A DNA stretch of 64,000 bases, from NCBI RefSeq assembly GCF_958298935.1, contig NC_084924.1, forward strand, positions 21,177,819-21,241,818, in the 5' to 3' direction. The notes beneath the pieces are model-generated. The model did not search any database. It saw only the letters and a program-made list of their open reading frames with translations, and was not told where the DNA came from. Below, piece after piece: positions 54,040 to 64,000 of the stretch. Positions within the stretch are counted from its first letter, which is position 1; each line of letters begins with the position of its first letter. This DNA comes from Phragmites australis (taxonomy: Eukaryota; Streptophyta; Magnoliopsida; Poales; Poaceae). The translations under genes were made by a program, and so were the position numbers.

Positions 54040-57000
54040 GAGTCATCCTCGACTCAAGCTCATCTTCTTCTCCAAAGTATGGCTTCAAATCTGAAATGTT
54101 AAATATGGGACTAACCTCAACATCTGCAGGTAGGTCCAATTTATATGCATTGTCATTGATTTTCACAATAATCTTAAATGGTCCATCAGCTCTAGACATC
54201 TACATTGACTTTCTTAGTTCTGAAACCCTATCCTTTCTTAAGTGCAACCAAACTAAATCACCCGGTTCATGCTCTCTATACTTTTCAGTCATGCTCTCTA
54301 TATTCTTCTTAGTTATTTCATGCAACTTAAAAATAAATTCAGCACGTTTCTTAGCATCTAAATTAAGTCTTTCAAAAGTAGGCAAAGGTAATAAATCAAT
54401 AGGAGCGCTCAACATCACGTCTCATCTTTGGCCAAAAGAAGTGGGTGACCAGCACATCTTCAGTCTTCTTTGATCCAAAATATGACATCAATCCTCCTCC
54501 ATGTGCCTCCTGTAACAACAAAAGACGAACGGAGCTAGCTGGAATGCACAGCTTGTTAGCATGATAGAGTAATCCTTCATTCAGTACATATTTATTCTAT
54601 GTCTTCCCTTCTTTACAATGTTCGAGCACTTCCTTAAAATCCAAATCAGAAGCATATAAGTCCTTAATAGTCTCTAAACCAAAAATCTTAAGATCAAGTT
54701 GAGATAACATGGTATAACGCTTAGAAAGCGCATCAGCAATCACATTGTCCTTTCCTTATGTTATATGACATATAATAAATTATACCCATTTAGCATGTCA
54801 TTTATTCAGTTTAGGTTGACTTCTAATATGTTTCAGCGATTCATGATTAGAATGTATAACAAATTCTTTAGACCATAGATAATGTTGCCAAGTTTTAAGC
54901 ACACAATCTAAAGCATACAATTCTTTATCATAAGTGGAATAATTTAGACTTGGCCCACTTAATTTCTCACTAAAATAAGCAACATGTTTACCTTTTTGAA
55001 TTAGCACACCTCCAATTCCAATCCTACTAGCATCATAATCTAGTTAAAAGGTCTTACCAAAATCAGAGAGTTGGAGCAATGGAGCATGATAGAACAGCAA
55101 TGGTACTGAAATCCTGCACAAATCGCCGATAGAAACCCGTAAGACCATAAAAGCTTCTCACTTGAGTAACTGTCTCAGGGGTTGGCTAGCTCTTTATGGC
55201 TTCAATTTTTGCTTCATCACTTTTATTCCCTATGGAGTAACAATATAGCCAAGAAAAGAAACTCGATCCGTGCAAAAGATGCACTTTTTGAGGTTACCAA
55301 CAAACGTGCATCTCTCAGAGTGTTAAAATAGCACGTAAGTGATCAAATGTAGTTCATATGACTTGCTGTAAACCAAGATTTCATCAAAGTAAACCACCAC
55401 AAATCTCCCAATGAAAACATGTAAAACTTCATTCATCAATTGTATGAAAGTACTAGGTGCATTAGTTAACCCAAAAGGCATAACTAACCACTCATATAAG
55501 CCAAGCTTAGTTTTAAATGCAGTCTTTCATTCATCTCCAAGTTTCATTCTAATCTGGTGGTATCCACTTCGCAAGTCAACTTTAGTGAAAATTATAGAAC
55601 CACTCAACTCATCAAGCATATCATCTGACCTAGGAATAGTATGATGATATCTTATAGTAATATTATTCATAGCTCTACAATCAACACACATACGCCAACT
55701 ATCGTCTTTCTTAGGAACCAAAAGAACAGGAACAATACAAGGGCTGAGACTTTCTCGTACATACCCACGGTCCAAAAGGTCTTGGACTTGTCACTGAGTT
55801 TCCTTAGTCTATTTTGGTTTGGTCCTATATACAGCATGGTTTGGCAAAGTTGCTCTCGGAATCAAATCAATTTGATATTCAATTCCTCGAATAGGTGGTA
55901 ATCCCAGGGGTACTTCAGCTGGAAGTACGTCCACAAACTCCTACAAAAGGTTAGCAACAGCAAGAGAAAAAGAGCTAGATATATTCTCAGGTGAAACTAA
56001 AGCATCTTTACATATCAAAGCATAGCATGGCAGCTCATTATCACAAATTTCAGCAAGGTTAGATTTAGTAGCAACCATAATACACCCTTTTAGTCTAATT
56101 CAATCGGACTTAGAAGTTGTTGCTTTCTCCTTTTTGGGTGGAAAATTGTTTTCTACTACTCTCTGATTTTCAGATTCATTCTCAAACTCTTCTCTATTAT
56201 TTTCAGCTATTTCTTGTTCAAATTTTTCAATTTCAGCAAGGGTTAAAGGTAGAAAAGTTATTTCCTTTCCTTTATGCATAAGAGTGTACTTATTACTTCT
56301 ACCATGGTGTGTTGCATCAATGTCAAACTTCCATGGTCATCGTAACAAAAGTGAATATGCTTACATGGGTATTATATCGTAATCAGCACAATCATGGTAT
56401 GAACCAATAGAAAAATGCACCCTAGCTGTTTGCATTAGCTTCACCTTTCCACTGTTGTTATGATACGATACGGATGGTTTCTTGTCGGCAAGGCAAACTT
56501 CTTGATCATATCTAAACTTACTAAGTTGTTGCAGCTTCCTCCATCAATAATGTCTCGAACACGATAATTCTTGACTATGAGGAACATCTGAAACAAATTG
56601 TGGCGTTGTAGCTATTCTGCTTGCTCCATTTGAGTACTTAACACTCATTGCACAATAAGTGTTCTATAATTCTCCATAGCAGCTGCACTCAATTCCTCCT
56701 CATTGTTGATATCTGTCTCATGTTCGTCCTCATCACCTGTATGGTTAGCTGCAAGTGCATATTCATCCTCAACATCACTAGCACTTACATATCCACCCTT
56801 TTTTGTTACAATGTATGCTCACTGACTTGGGCAATCCTTCATGACGTGGCCCATTCTCTTGCCTCGGTGGCACATAATCCTGGTCGATCGGCCTATAGAA
56901 CCAACCGAAGAAGAGCTCTTGGCTGACCCCTACATACTTATGAATTTGCTTACCTCGAGAGCGTGTGACAGTGTCAAAAGGTACTGCTGAACGCGCCTTA

Positions 57001-57995
57001 CTCGAGAAGGGGGCAGCAGACTGTGTAGCTGAACGTGGGGCTATTTTGACTTATCCCGGTGTTGATTTTAAAGTGATCGTACTTCCAAAATTGCTCCTTG
57101 GCCTCTGTTGTCGTCCCTGCAATTCTTTTTCTACCAGACATGCAAGTTGGAAAAATCTAGAAACACTATTGTATTCTTTGCAATCAATTATGCCCTGAAT
57201 TTCATGCCTTAACCCTCCATAAAAGCATGCCATTGCAGCCTCTTCATCCTCAATAATATCACAATGTAACATACTAATTTGTAGCTCCTGATAATACTTT
57301 TCTGTGGATCTATCACCATAGTTTAAGTGCTGCAATTCTTACGCAAATCATGTTTAAAAAAAGGGTGGAACAAATCTGTTATGCATATAAACCTTTAAAG
57401 CATTCCAAGTAGTAGGAGCTAATCCATCGATGCATACCCTATTCCACCAGATGATTGCAAAATTTTTAAATTCACTAGTGGCTTGCCTAACTCTATGCAC
57501 TTCAAGAACTAAATGAGTATTAAACTTCTATTCTACCGTCATCTCCTAATCTAAATACCTTTCAGCATCATAAGCACAATCGAAAGATAGTATTGTAAAC
57601 TTAACCTTAACAAATGGATCATCATTAATACATGGGTTATGTTGCTGAAAATTATTACCTCTCGTACCTTAACAGTTGAAGTTCAGTCGGTTCATTTGTT
57701 GTTCATCAAAGGCATCACGTTCTTGTCTCAAAATTTCATCATTCGTGACGGACTCCTCTTGTTCATAGGCTGCACCATGAGGATCCACTCGACCATTGTT
57801 CGGTGGCGGATTAACCAATCGATCAAAGGGTGTATTGAGCATTGCAATGCTTTCATTAAGTCGTTGCAATGCGGTATTGGTTCCCTCAAGCTTTTTTTTT
57901 ATATCGTCATTAATAGTTTGTTGATGATCATCAAACAACATTATGAGTTATTCCCTCAAAATACATTTTTTCGCATCTGATGCTTCTCCTACCAT
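54040..57995 (-). pseudogene. gag-pol of element J, decayed, integrase core missing
   Basis: Gag starts MVGEASDAKK at 57995 and shifts frame at once; the frame at 57669-57941 is Gag N-terminus. Gag middle is at 57051-57335 (MLHCDIIEDEEAAMACFYGG). A knuckle remnant lies near 56830-56880 and a protease remnant near 56520-56560. RT is at 55527-55775 ([34 protein letters not shown]) and RNase H at 54798-55007 ([20 protein letters not shown]). The integrase zinc-finger end is followed at about 54415 directly by the post-core segment PIDLLPLPTFERLN and the [12 protein letters not shown] module (54200-54418). So roughly 0.9 kb encoding the DDE core is gone. Many stops throughout. Confidence 0.85.
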
Positions 57996-59114
57996 GGTTA
58001 GTCGAAGATAGAAAATAACGAAAGATAAATTATCACTATCGACTACTAGGTGGTGGAGGTGGAGTTACAAATACTCAAGTGTCTTACCACGCTCTTGCAA
58101 GGAATGATAATAATTGAAATCAGATTAGCAAAGCCGAATAAAATTTCACAATACTCGTTACAGTTGCTGGCCCGAACACGTTCCTAGAACTAGCTCAAGC
58201 AAGCAAAAAATATAATAGACATAAGCACAATGGAATAAAATTCGCAATGCAAACCGATTCTCTTTTTTTTTTAATTCTCAACTTGTTTTTTGAATTCTCT
58301 CTCTCTCTCTCTCTCTTCTTTTTTTTGCACTCTTTTTTTTGGTACTCTTTGCTTTTTTTTTTTGCAAATGTGACACAAACTCAAAAACTCATCTACTGCC
58401 TCTTCAAAGACTAGTGAGGTACGTGGGTCACAAACTTTTTTTGAAGAGCAGGGGTATAAAGGTAATAAAAAGATACTCTCTCTCTCTGAACTTTGGCTAC
58501 CTCTGTTTCGGCTATGGTGGTCAGAACCAAGAAGGTGGGCGACTCTAACTAAGTATTCGAATTCGAGAAGGTGGGCGAATCCGACTAGGTGGTCGCGGCG
58601 ACTAGGTGGTCAGACCCGAGCAGGTGGTCAGAGTGACTGGTCGGAATCCCGAGTGGGTGGTTAGAGTGATTGGTCGGACCCCGAATGGGTGGTCGGTGTG
58701 ACTAGTTAGACCCAAAATGGGTGGTTGGTGTGACTGGTCGAGACCCCGAGTGGGTGGTCAGAGTGACTGGTCGGACCCCGAATGGGTGGTCAGTGTGACT
58801 GGTCGAGACCCCGAGCAGGGACACAAATTCAGCTATAGCAGACTAGAGCAAGTCGAGTAACTCAACGACTAAATTACCAAAGACTCGAAGCTAGAAACTA
58901 GAACACAATGATTCGACCAGCAACAAAGACACCGACGATAGACTCAAACTCAAGAACGCAAAAACTGAAAACAAAATTGCGAAAAGCTCAAAGTGGTTTG
59001 GACAATAGAAGAACTAAAACAAAAAAACTTTTTGTTGCAATTTTCTGGAGTCTAGGTAATGAAACTCGACGAAACAAAAGGGGATAACTGAGGCTCTGAT
59101 AACCTAACGGGCAA
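57996..59114 (-). other. Untranslated leader of element J
   Basis: Contains T-rich and (TC)n tracts (58260-58365), the block shared with C (about 58443-58487), and a 32-33 bp minisatellite (58587-58818). No gene. Confidence 0.7.
58587..58818. repeat. Minisatellite, about seven copies of 32-33 bp
   Basis: The unit resembles GTGGTCAGAGTGACTGGTCG followed by GACCCCGAATGG. Copies alternate between CGGACCCCGAATGG and CGAGACCCCGAGTGG endings, suggesting a two-unit higher-order repeat in the middle. Confidence 0.85.
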
Positions 59115-59131
59115 CCGAGGCTCTGATACCA
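59090..59131 (-). other. Primer-binding site of element J, in two tandem copies
   Basis: The minus strand carries TGGTATCAGAGCCTCGG (59115-59131), a perfect initiator-Met site two bases inside the LTR. A near copy, GGTTATCAGAGCCTC (59090-59104), lies 27 bp further in. Confidence 0.85.
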
Positions 59132-59133
59132 CT

Positions 59134-60089
59134 TGATACGCGTTTGCTCGATCTTTCGAAAGGTAATATGATAAGTCGATTGGTGGAGTTTCAATGTTGA
59201 TAATCCAAAGGCTCTGAACAGAACAGATCGAGAACCCTCCCAACCAATACACCACTACTCCGTTGTTATCAATCATGCCAAGACGCGGTTGACCATGGCA
59301 AGAAGGTTTTTCCTGCAAGTGAATCGAGAACACAAACAACAACATGTAGATGCAATCTAAATATTACTAATTACCAATGAAGTTCTCGAGTTGGGGTTCA
59401 ACAAACTGATAAATGGCAAAACTGTCTAAAATAGAATAATCTAAGCTAAACCCGAGCCTAAACTATGACGGCTACTGTGTATATATAGGGAGGACGTGAG
59501 GAGGTCGACCTAAGGTTGTGCAGCTGTGGAAAGAGACGTACACAACCTAGACTCCGACTCCGACACGATAACAAGACCCAACTAGGTCCAAAACAACGAT
59601 GTAGCACTTTATTCCTTCGACTCTAAATACAACATAAGGAATATTTGGTCAAGCTCATATCCATTGGAAAGGGCTCGTCATAAGCTTTCCAGAATATCCA
59701 AGATTTCCTAAAACGGACTTCGTATGAGAGAGTTATACCCATTTTACTGATATGCTGTTCTGGGACTCGACCACGACCATGACCTCGACCACTACCATGA
59801 CCTTGACCTCGACCTCGACCACGACAACCACTAGAGTTCAGCCTCGAGTTCGAGTAGACTTGACCTTCGAGGGGTGACATCTGGGTAAGGTTGTAGTACT
59901 TCTCCCATGTTCCTAAGCAATAAAATATCAGAAGAATTTAGTAGTAATCCATCCAAGGAAGCATGAACAGTAAGGAACGAGTTCACCTGGTGGTCTAATT
60001 ATCGTGCATGTACTCTTGTAATTGGACCCTGTATGATTTGAGGAATATTGATGGTATGGATCATTTCCGAAGGAGCCACGGGCTCATCA
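59134..60089 (-). repeat. 5' LTR of element J (956 bp)
   Basis: TGATACGCG to GGGCTCATCA. Aligns with the 3' LTR at several percent divergence by eye. The hexamer-like run lies at 59764-59825. Confidence 0.9.
59480..59488 (-). promoter_or_regulatory. TATA box of element J
   Basis: The minus strand reads CCCTATATATACAC in the middle of the LTR, in line with the equivalent site in the other LTR. Confidence 0.6.
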
Positions 60090-60094
60090 CAGAA
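60090..60094. repeat. Target-site duplication of element J, right copy (CAGAA)
   Basis: See left copy CGGAA at 53063-53067. Confidence 0.8.
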
Positions 60095-60214
60095 TGGCCC
60101 CGGTATCTAAAAGGCCCTATCGTACGCCTCCCAATGAGTTGATGGAGTTGAAGAAACATTTGGAGGAGCTGCTAGAGAAAGGATTCATTCGTCCGAGCTC
60201 CTCACCTTGGGGAT
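60095..60214 (+). pseudogene. RT N-terminal fragment of element I
   Basis: Reads [20 protein letters not shown], then [18 protein letters not shown], the classic start of gypsy RT, continuous with the sequence before J. It breaks off at about 60214. Confidence 0.85.
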
Positions 60215-62844
60215 GCTTGGCTATCTTTCTGCAAATTACCCATCCCAAAGTCTTGGTCTTGCAATCTTCCTAGCTCCTCCTCCGAGACATTGGCCTCTAC
60301 TCACGAAAACAAGTGAAAAGACACAAATAAACAACAAGAACTAAAAAGAACCAAATAGCACACAACAAACAATTATCTAGATAGAATAAGATTTTCGAAG
60401 AATTTTGACATAGAAATCGATTGACAAACCAATCTCATCTATATGCTGATCTCATGAATCAATCCCAACACATAGTCACTTCATAGATGATATCATTATA
60501 GTATCTTACTTAAACGTCATTAATCATCTTTAAAAAGTGACCTTCAACGGCCAATATCCAAAAAAACTACAACGGAACTACGTAGACTCTAATCCTTCAC
60601 GATTACTCCATAGACAAACTGACATAGAAAGCGAACTCTTCAATACTTTCTCCAACTGAGTGTTTGGTGATAGCGAGAATGAGCCCACATCGTACTCAGC
60701 AAGTTGTGAGGAAATAATATGCATATGAAGGCTTGAGCAATAACATGTTAATATGGCTCATTTGCAGAAAACAACAATTACAATAAAATAATTTTAAAGT
60801 CAGTAATTATTAGATGAATAACACAACTAAATGGTCACCTCAAGATTCCAACCATCTTAATATAACCAACCTTCCAATACCTCAACCATGGTTCTCACCA
60901 CCAATATTGAACAACACCTCAATCATAGTTTACACCACTATGATTGACCAAACCATCCGAACTGTCAAGTTTTAATCATGTGAGGTTTTTCTTTCCACTC
61001 GTAATCGTGAGTATGGTTGATTAACTAGTTTTACACTTTGTAGATATTGTACACTTTACTCACAAGTCATGATTATCCATTATGCCCATGCTTATCAAAC
61101 ACTTAGCACGTGGATACCTGCTAAGGTTTCATCTTCTCATGAATACACCTGATAAACGGAAGGCCCCTCTTGTGCGAATGAAAACCCTGAAAGTACACCC
61201 TTATATTCCATACGATCGATGATCTACACAATGCTGAGAGTATGCAAATTCCCATACCAGGATTGTGGTTGTACTATTTACTCAGAGAGTTTACTCTACA
61301 AACCGGTGCATAGATTTGAGCAGGACTACTAGAAACCCAACTATACATCATGTATCAGTCTCATCAACCATTTGCTCAAATCCCTATTCCATGTTACTAC
61401 AAAAATTAGACCATTATCTATTATCATAGTTGCATAGGACCATTATTGTGGGGAACCGTCCAACTCACATTCGGCTTAATTGAACGTGTCGACCGACTAT
61501 GAAGATGGGAGCTAGGACACGCCCGGCAACTGGCATGCCATGTACTAACACACATACGGGCCATCGCAGCAACCATTCGATTAAAACGAGTGCAATTCTG
61601 GTATACCCAGTATAGTCCTATCAGGATCTCACATGTACCTTTACAACACATACATCACAATAAGGCACAACATGTGCAAGTAATATTACAACATGGTTCA
61701 ACATTGATTATCAGAGTAAAAGACTAGAAACTGTATTACAGCAAGTGCGTCTCTGGTACAAGGATCATCTAAACGCAGCAGAAAATAGGTACAACAAAAT
61801 AACCAGTGTTAGTCTCATGTTGCTTGCTTTACTCTTGCCCATCACCGGTATCAGCAGGGTAAAAGTAGCCAAACACTGGCTTGTGCTCACCTATAATAAA
61901 AACTCAACAATAGCACCATGAGTACAAAGGTACTCATAAGACTTACACATATGGATATATATAATCCCGACTCAAAAGATAATACTTTTGGATGGTGGCA
62001 AGGAAACTAAGCCATAATCTGACACATTTGCTTAAATGCAATTTAATCATCTTAATGTGTAAGCACCAAAGTATGAAGACTTAGGCGACTCAACTGACAT
62101 GACCCTATTATTTCCCAAATCCTACCCATTACTTAGTGAATAACTTTATACAAACGATCAACCCAAAGAGATCACATCAATTTCCCCTATCACGTTCATC
62201 CCTGATGAGCCTGGCCATCATCTCAAGAACATCACATGATTCTACGATGAAGTGTCAGGACACCAAGCATACTTATGACCAAGAGCGTGGCAATTCTAAT
62301 TGATCTTACACCCTGCAGGGGGTACAACTTTACCCACATGACATAAGTCCATCCTCTTGACCCTCATGACAACCTTTCTCATATTTGCAGCATCAGATCA
62401 GCCTGTGCAAACGTTATCGAGGATACATAGTTTCCACAAGGCTCTTCCCCATTGGACACACCTAGGGTCCTCGCCATCCCAATATAAACTCTCCATCTCA
62501 TCAATTATTTTTGACACACTGCAAGTCCACAGTTAGTCGATGCACACACACATGATATTCAAGTCATCCGTCCCATACCAGAATATGTGGTCATTATGAT
62601 AAGTGTTGGGCACAGGAAAACATCGGATCCATCCTGAATCAACTCAAGCGGAGCTACAACATCCGAGATTACTTTCTCATTTGCCCCTACCACCTGCTCA
62701 AGTCTCATGAACCAACACCATTTACCACACAAACTTAACTTTCATCACATAGCTTGTACTACATGTCCTACAACTCATGAACGATAGCAGCATCCACCAC
62801 TCGACTTCTACTGATACACTAAGCATAGTGTAATACAACAATGT
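60215..62844 (-). repeat. Inverted LTR-like block of a relative of element I (origin unresolved)
   Basis: On the minus strand several short blocks match the LTR of I in order: TATGGGACGGATGA (62560-62580), CCCTGCAGGGTGTA (62310-62330) and GAGTACCTTTGTACTCA (61917-61937, compared with GAGTACCTTCGTACTCA at 49301-49318). It is therefore probably a diverged LTR, solo or truncated, in reverse orientation. No coding frame, no clear ends. 60215-60700 shows no match I could identify. Confidence 0.45.
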
Positions 62845-64000
62845 GGTGAAGATTAGTGATTCCTGTTGCAGAGTGAGTGTATTAGGTCTAGAACTAGTGT
62901 ATGAGTACCATTGCATGTTTATGTGGTAAGGATTTTAAAATGCAAATCAAATCCACCAAAAATTTTGCTTTGCAAAGTGCTCTCTAGAGAGCCTGGAATA
63001 TCTGGACTAACCCGGATAGTTCGGGTGGCACAGCGAGCATCCCGTTGATTTATATTAAAAAATCGTTACGATTTAGATTGTGTTTTGAGTTTAGAACTCT
63101 TGTACTAGTCATTATGCATGTTTGGGTTGAAGGGATTTAACATGCACTTTTGAATCAATCGCGAGAATCACTACGAGTTTTGGGGCTGCCAGAACCGGAG
63201 TGTCTGGATCCACCCAGAGACTCCGGGTAATTTGGGATAGAATTTCCCAAGAGTCCCCCATGGAGTATAACCCGAACAATCCAGCTGACCCGGTGTATCC
63301 ATCACATTCCAGATCAATTGAGTTAGAAAAATACCAAGAACCTAGGTTGACACGGAAGGTCCGGCCCCACCCGGAAGGTCCGAACCCGGATACTCCGGCC
63401 TTACCTGGACTATCTAGGCAGCTTATATTTTTCAGCTTTGTTTAGTTCGCAAATCTTCTTTGTTCCTTTGTATGTCTTGCGCCTTTAGCTTGTGTTTATG
63501 ATGCATCTTGTACTGTTATGCATCATGTAGCACATATCATCGCATCTCTTTCATACTCACCATTGCACACATTCTTATTTAGTGAATGAAGGATTGGAGG
63601 GTGACCAGGCCACGAACGAGGGCAATCCGGAGGTTGTTTCTGTTGTTGGTGAAGCTGATCAACAAGACAAGCATCTAAGCATTTTTCATCCATTACTTTG
63701 CATCATCTATTGCATCAATTGATAAATTATGTTTTATGTATGTTGCATGTGAATGAGTCAAGTGTCGGGTCGATATGGGTAGATCCTATTTGTTGCATTG
63801 CGCTTCCTTGCACTGATTATCGCTTGATCCTTAGTAACCTGGGTGGTTCATGTCAAATAATGATCTAACTTAAAAGGAATACATTATGCCTAGCATGGCA
63901 TAGGTCCTTGGTAGAAGTCGAACAGTGGTTTGGCCATCGTTTACGAGCCTAGGGCTTACCTTATATCACATACTTTCCACAGATACACGCATTCCTCCTA
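62845..64000 (+). repeat. 3' LTR of element I, partial
   Basis: Collinear with 47343-48610 of the 5' LTR, without the organellar insert, from GGTGAAGATTAGTG to about 63971. The last 29 bases do not match the 5' LTR, so another junction may lie there. Ends at the window edge. Confidence 0.8.

Larger units (their letters stand above)
53068..60089 (-). mobile_element. Element J: chromovirus-like Ty3/gypsy retrotransposon (7022 bp), integrase core deleted
   Basis: Both LTRs (953 and 956 bp), primer site, leader, gag-pol remnants and polypurine tract on the minus strand, flanked by a near-perfect 5-bp duplication. Removing J rejoins element I's coding sequence (before: VEFFIELALG; after: [10 protein letters not shown]). 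It is related to A and C and shares a pol tail encoded in the LTR. The integrase catalytic core is missing and gag-pol has many stops, so it is a defective but structurally complete copy. Confidence 0.9.
46564..64000 (+). mobile_element. Element I: RIRE3/RIRE8-like Ty3/gypsy retrotransposon with long LTRs, interrupted
   Basis: Plus-strand gypsy element with a 3.2-kb LTR starting TGTCACATCCC, a decayed initiator-Met primer site, an extra ORF upstream of gag (ORF0), Gag with CCHC, protease, and the start of RT resuming after J at 60095. Most of pol is missing; an inverted LTR-like block (60215-62844) replaces it. The 3' LTR begins part-way in at 62845 and runs to the window edge, with a possible new break near 63972. 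The combination of long LTR and ORF0 points to the RIRE3/RIRE8 (Tekay-type) group. Inactive. Confidence 0.75.

Overview
This is a nest of plant LTR retrotransposons. Nothing looks bacterial: there are no compact operons, and almost every long reading frame is a Gag, protease, reverse transcriptase (RT), RNase H or integrase fragment on one strand or the other. LTRs with TG...CA ends, initiator-Met primer sites, Tat-type tRNA-Asp-like primer sites and a RIRE3/RIRE8-like element with very long LTRs suggest a grass (Poaceae) nuclear genome, probably pericentromeric or intergenic heterochromatin. The species cannot be fixed from the sequence alone. Element letters A-J are mine.

Layout: A (1-6057, minus) is a chromovirus-like Ty3/gypsy element whose 5' LTR and gag-pol are in the window. 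It sits inside the RT of B (6058-9880, minus), a Tat-type gypsy element. The stretch 9881-12220 is unique-looking sequence with one long hairpin. At 12221-12472 and 19471-19567 lie three candidate exons of an unidentified host gene (minus strand). They are split at a splice acceptor by C (12475-19398, minus), a complete and very young gypsy element with a single open polyprotein, 669-bp LTRs and a perfect 5-bp target duplication. A hAT-like non-autonomous element (19618-20375) follows. D (20722-26909, minus) is a Sire-like copia element missing RT and RNase H. E (26910 to about 33500, plus) is a Sire-like copia element with an internal deletion. F (about 33500-36426, plus) is the 3' end of a Tat gypsy element with an antisense ORF. 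G (36475-46563, plus) is another Tat gypsy element, interrupted by copia element H (39191-45321, minus). I (46564 to beyond the window end, plus) is a RIRE3/RIRE8-like gypsy element. It is interrupted by J (53068-60089, minus; A/C-related, with a near-perfect target duplication) and by an inverted LTR-like block (60215-62844). Its 5' LTR carries a fragment of organellar 23S rRNA gene.

The nesting gives relative ages: B before A, G before H and I, I before J. C is probably the youngest, with two LTR differences found by eye in 669 bp. Only C looks able to encode a full set of retrotransposition proteins. A is nearly open but has one frame break and leaves the window.

The most interesting points are: the end of pol encoded inside the LTR in A, C and J, with a conserved tail; the host gene interrupted at an intron-exon boundary; an organellar rRNA insert in one LTR only; a 20-bp templated filler at a deletion junction; a duplicated primer-binding site in J; and arrays of short palindromes in the LTRs of unrelated families. 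I found no convincing new non-transposon system, CRISPR array or complete ordinary gene.
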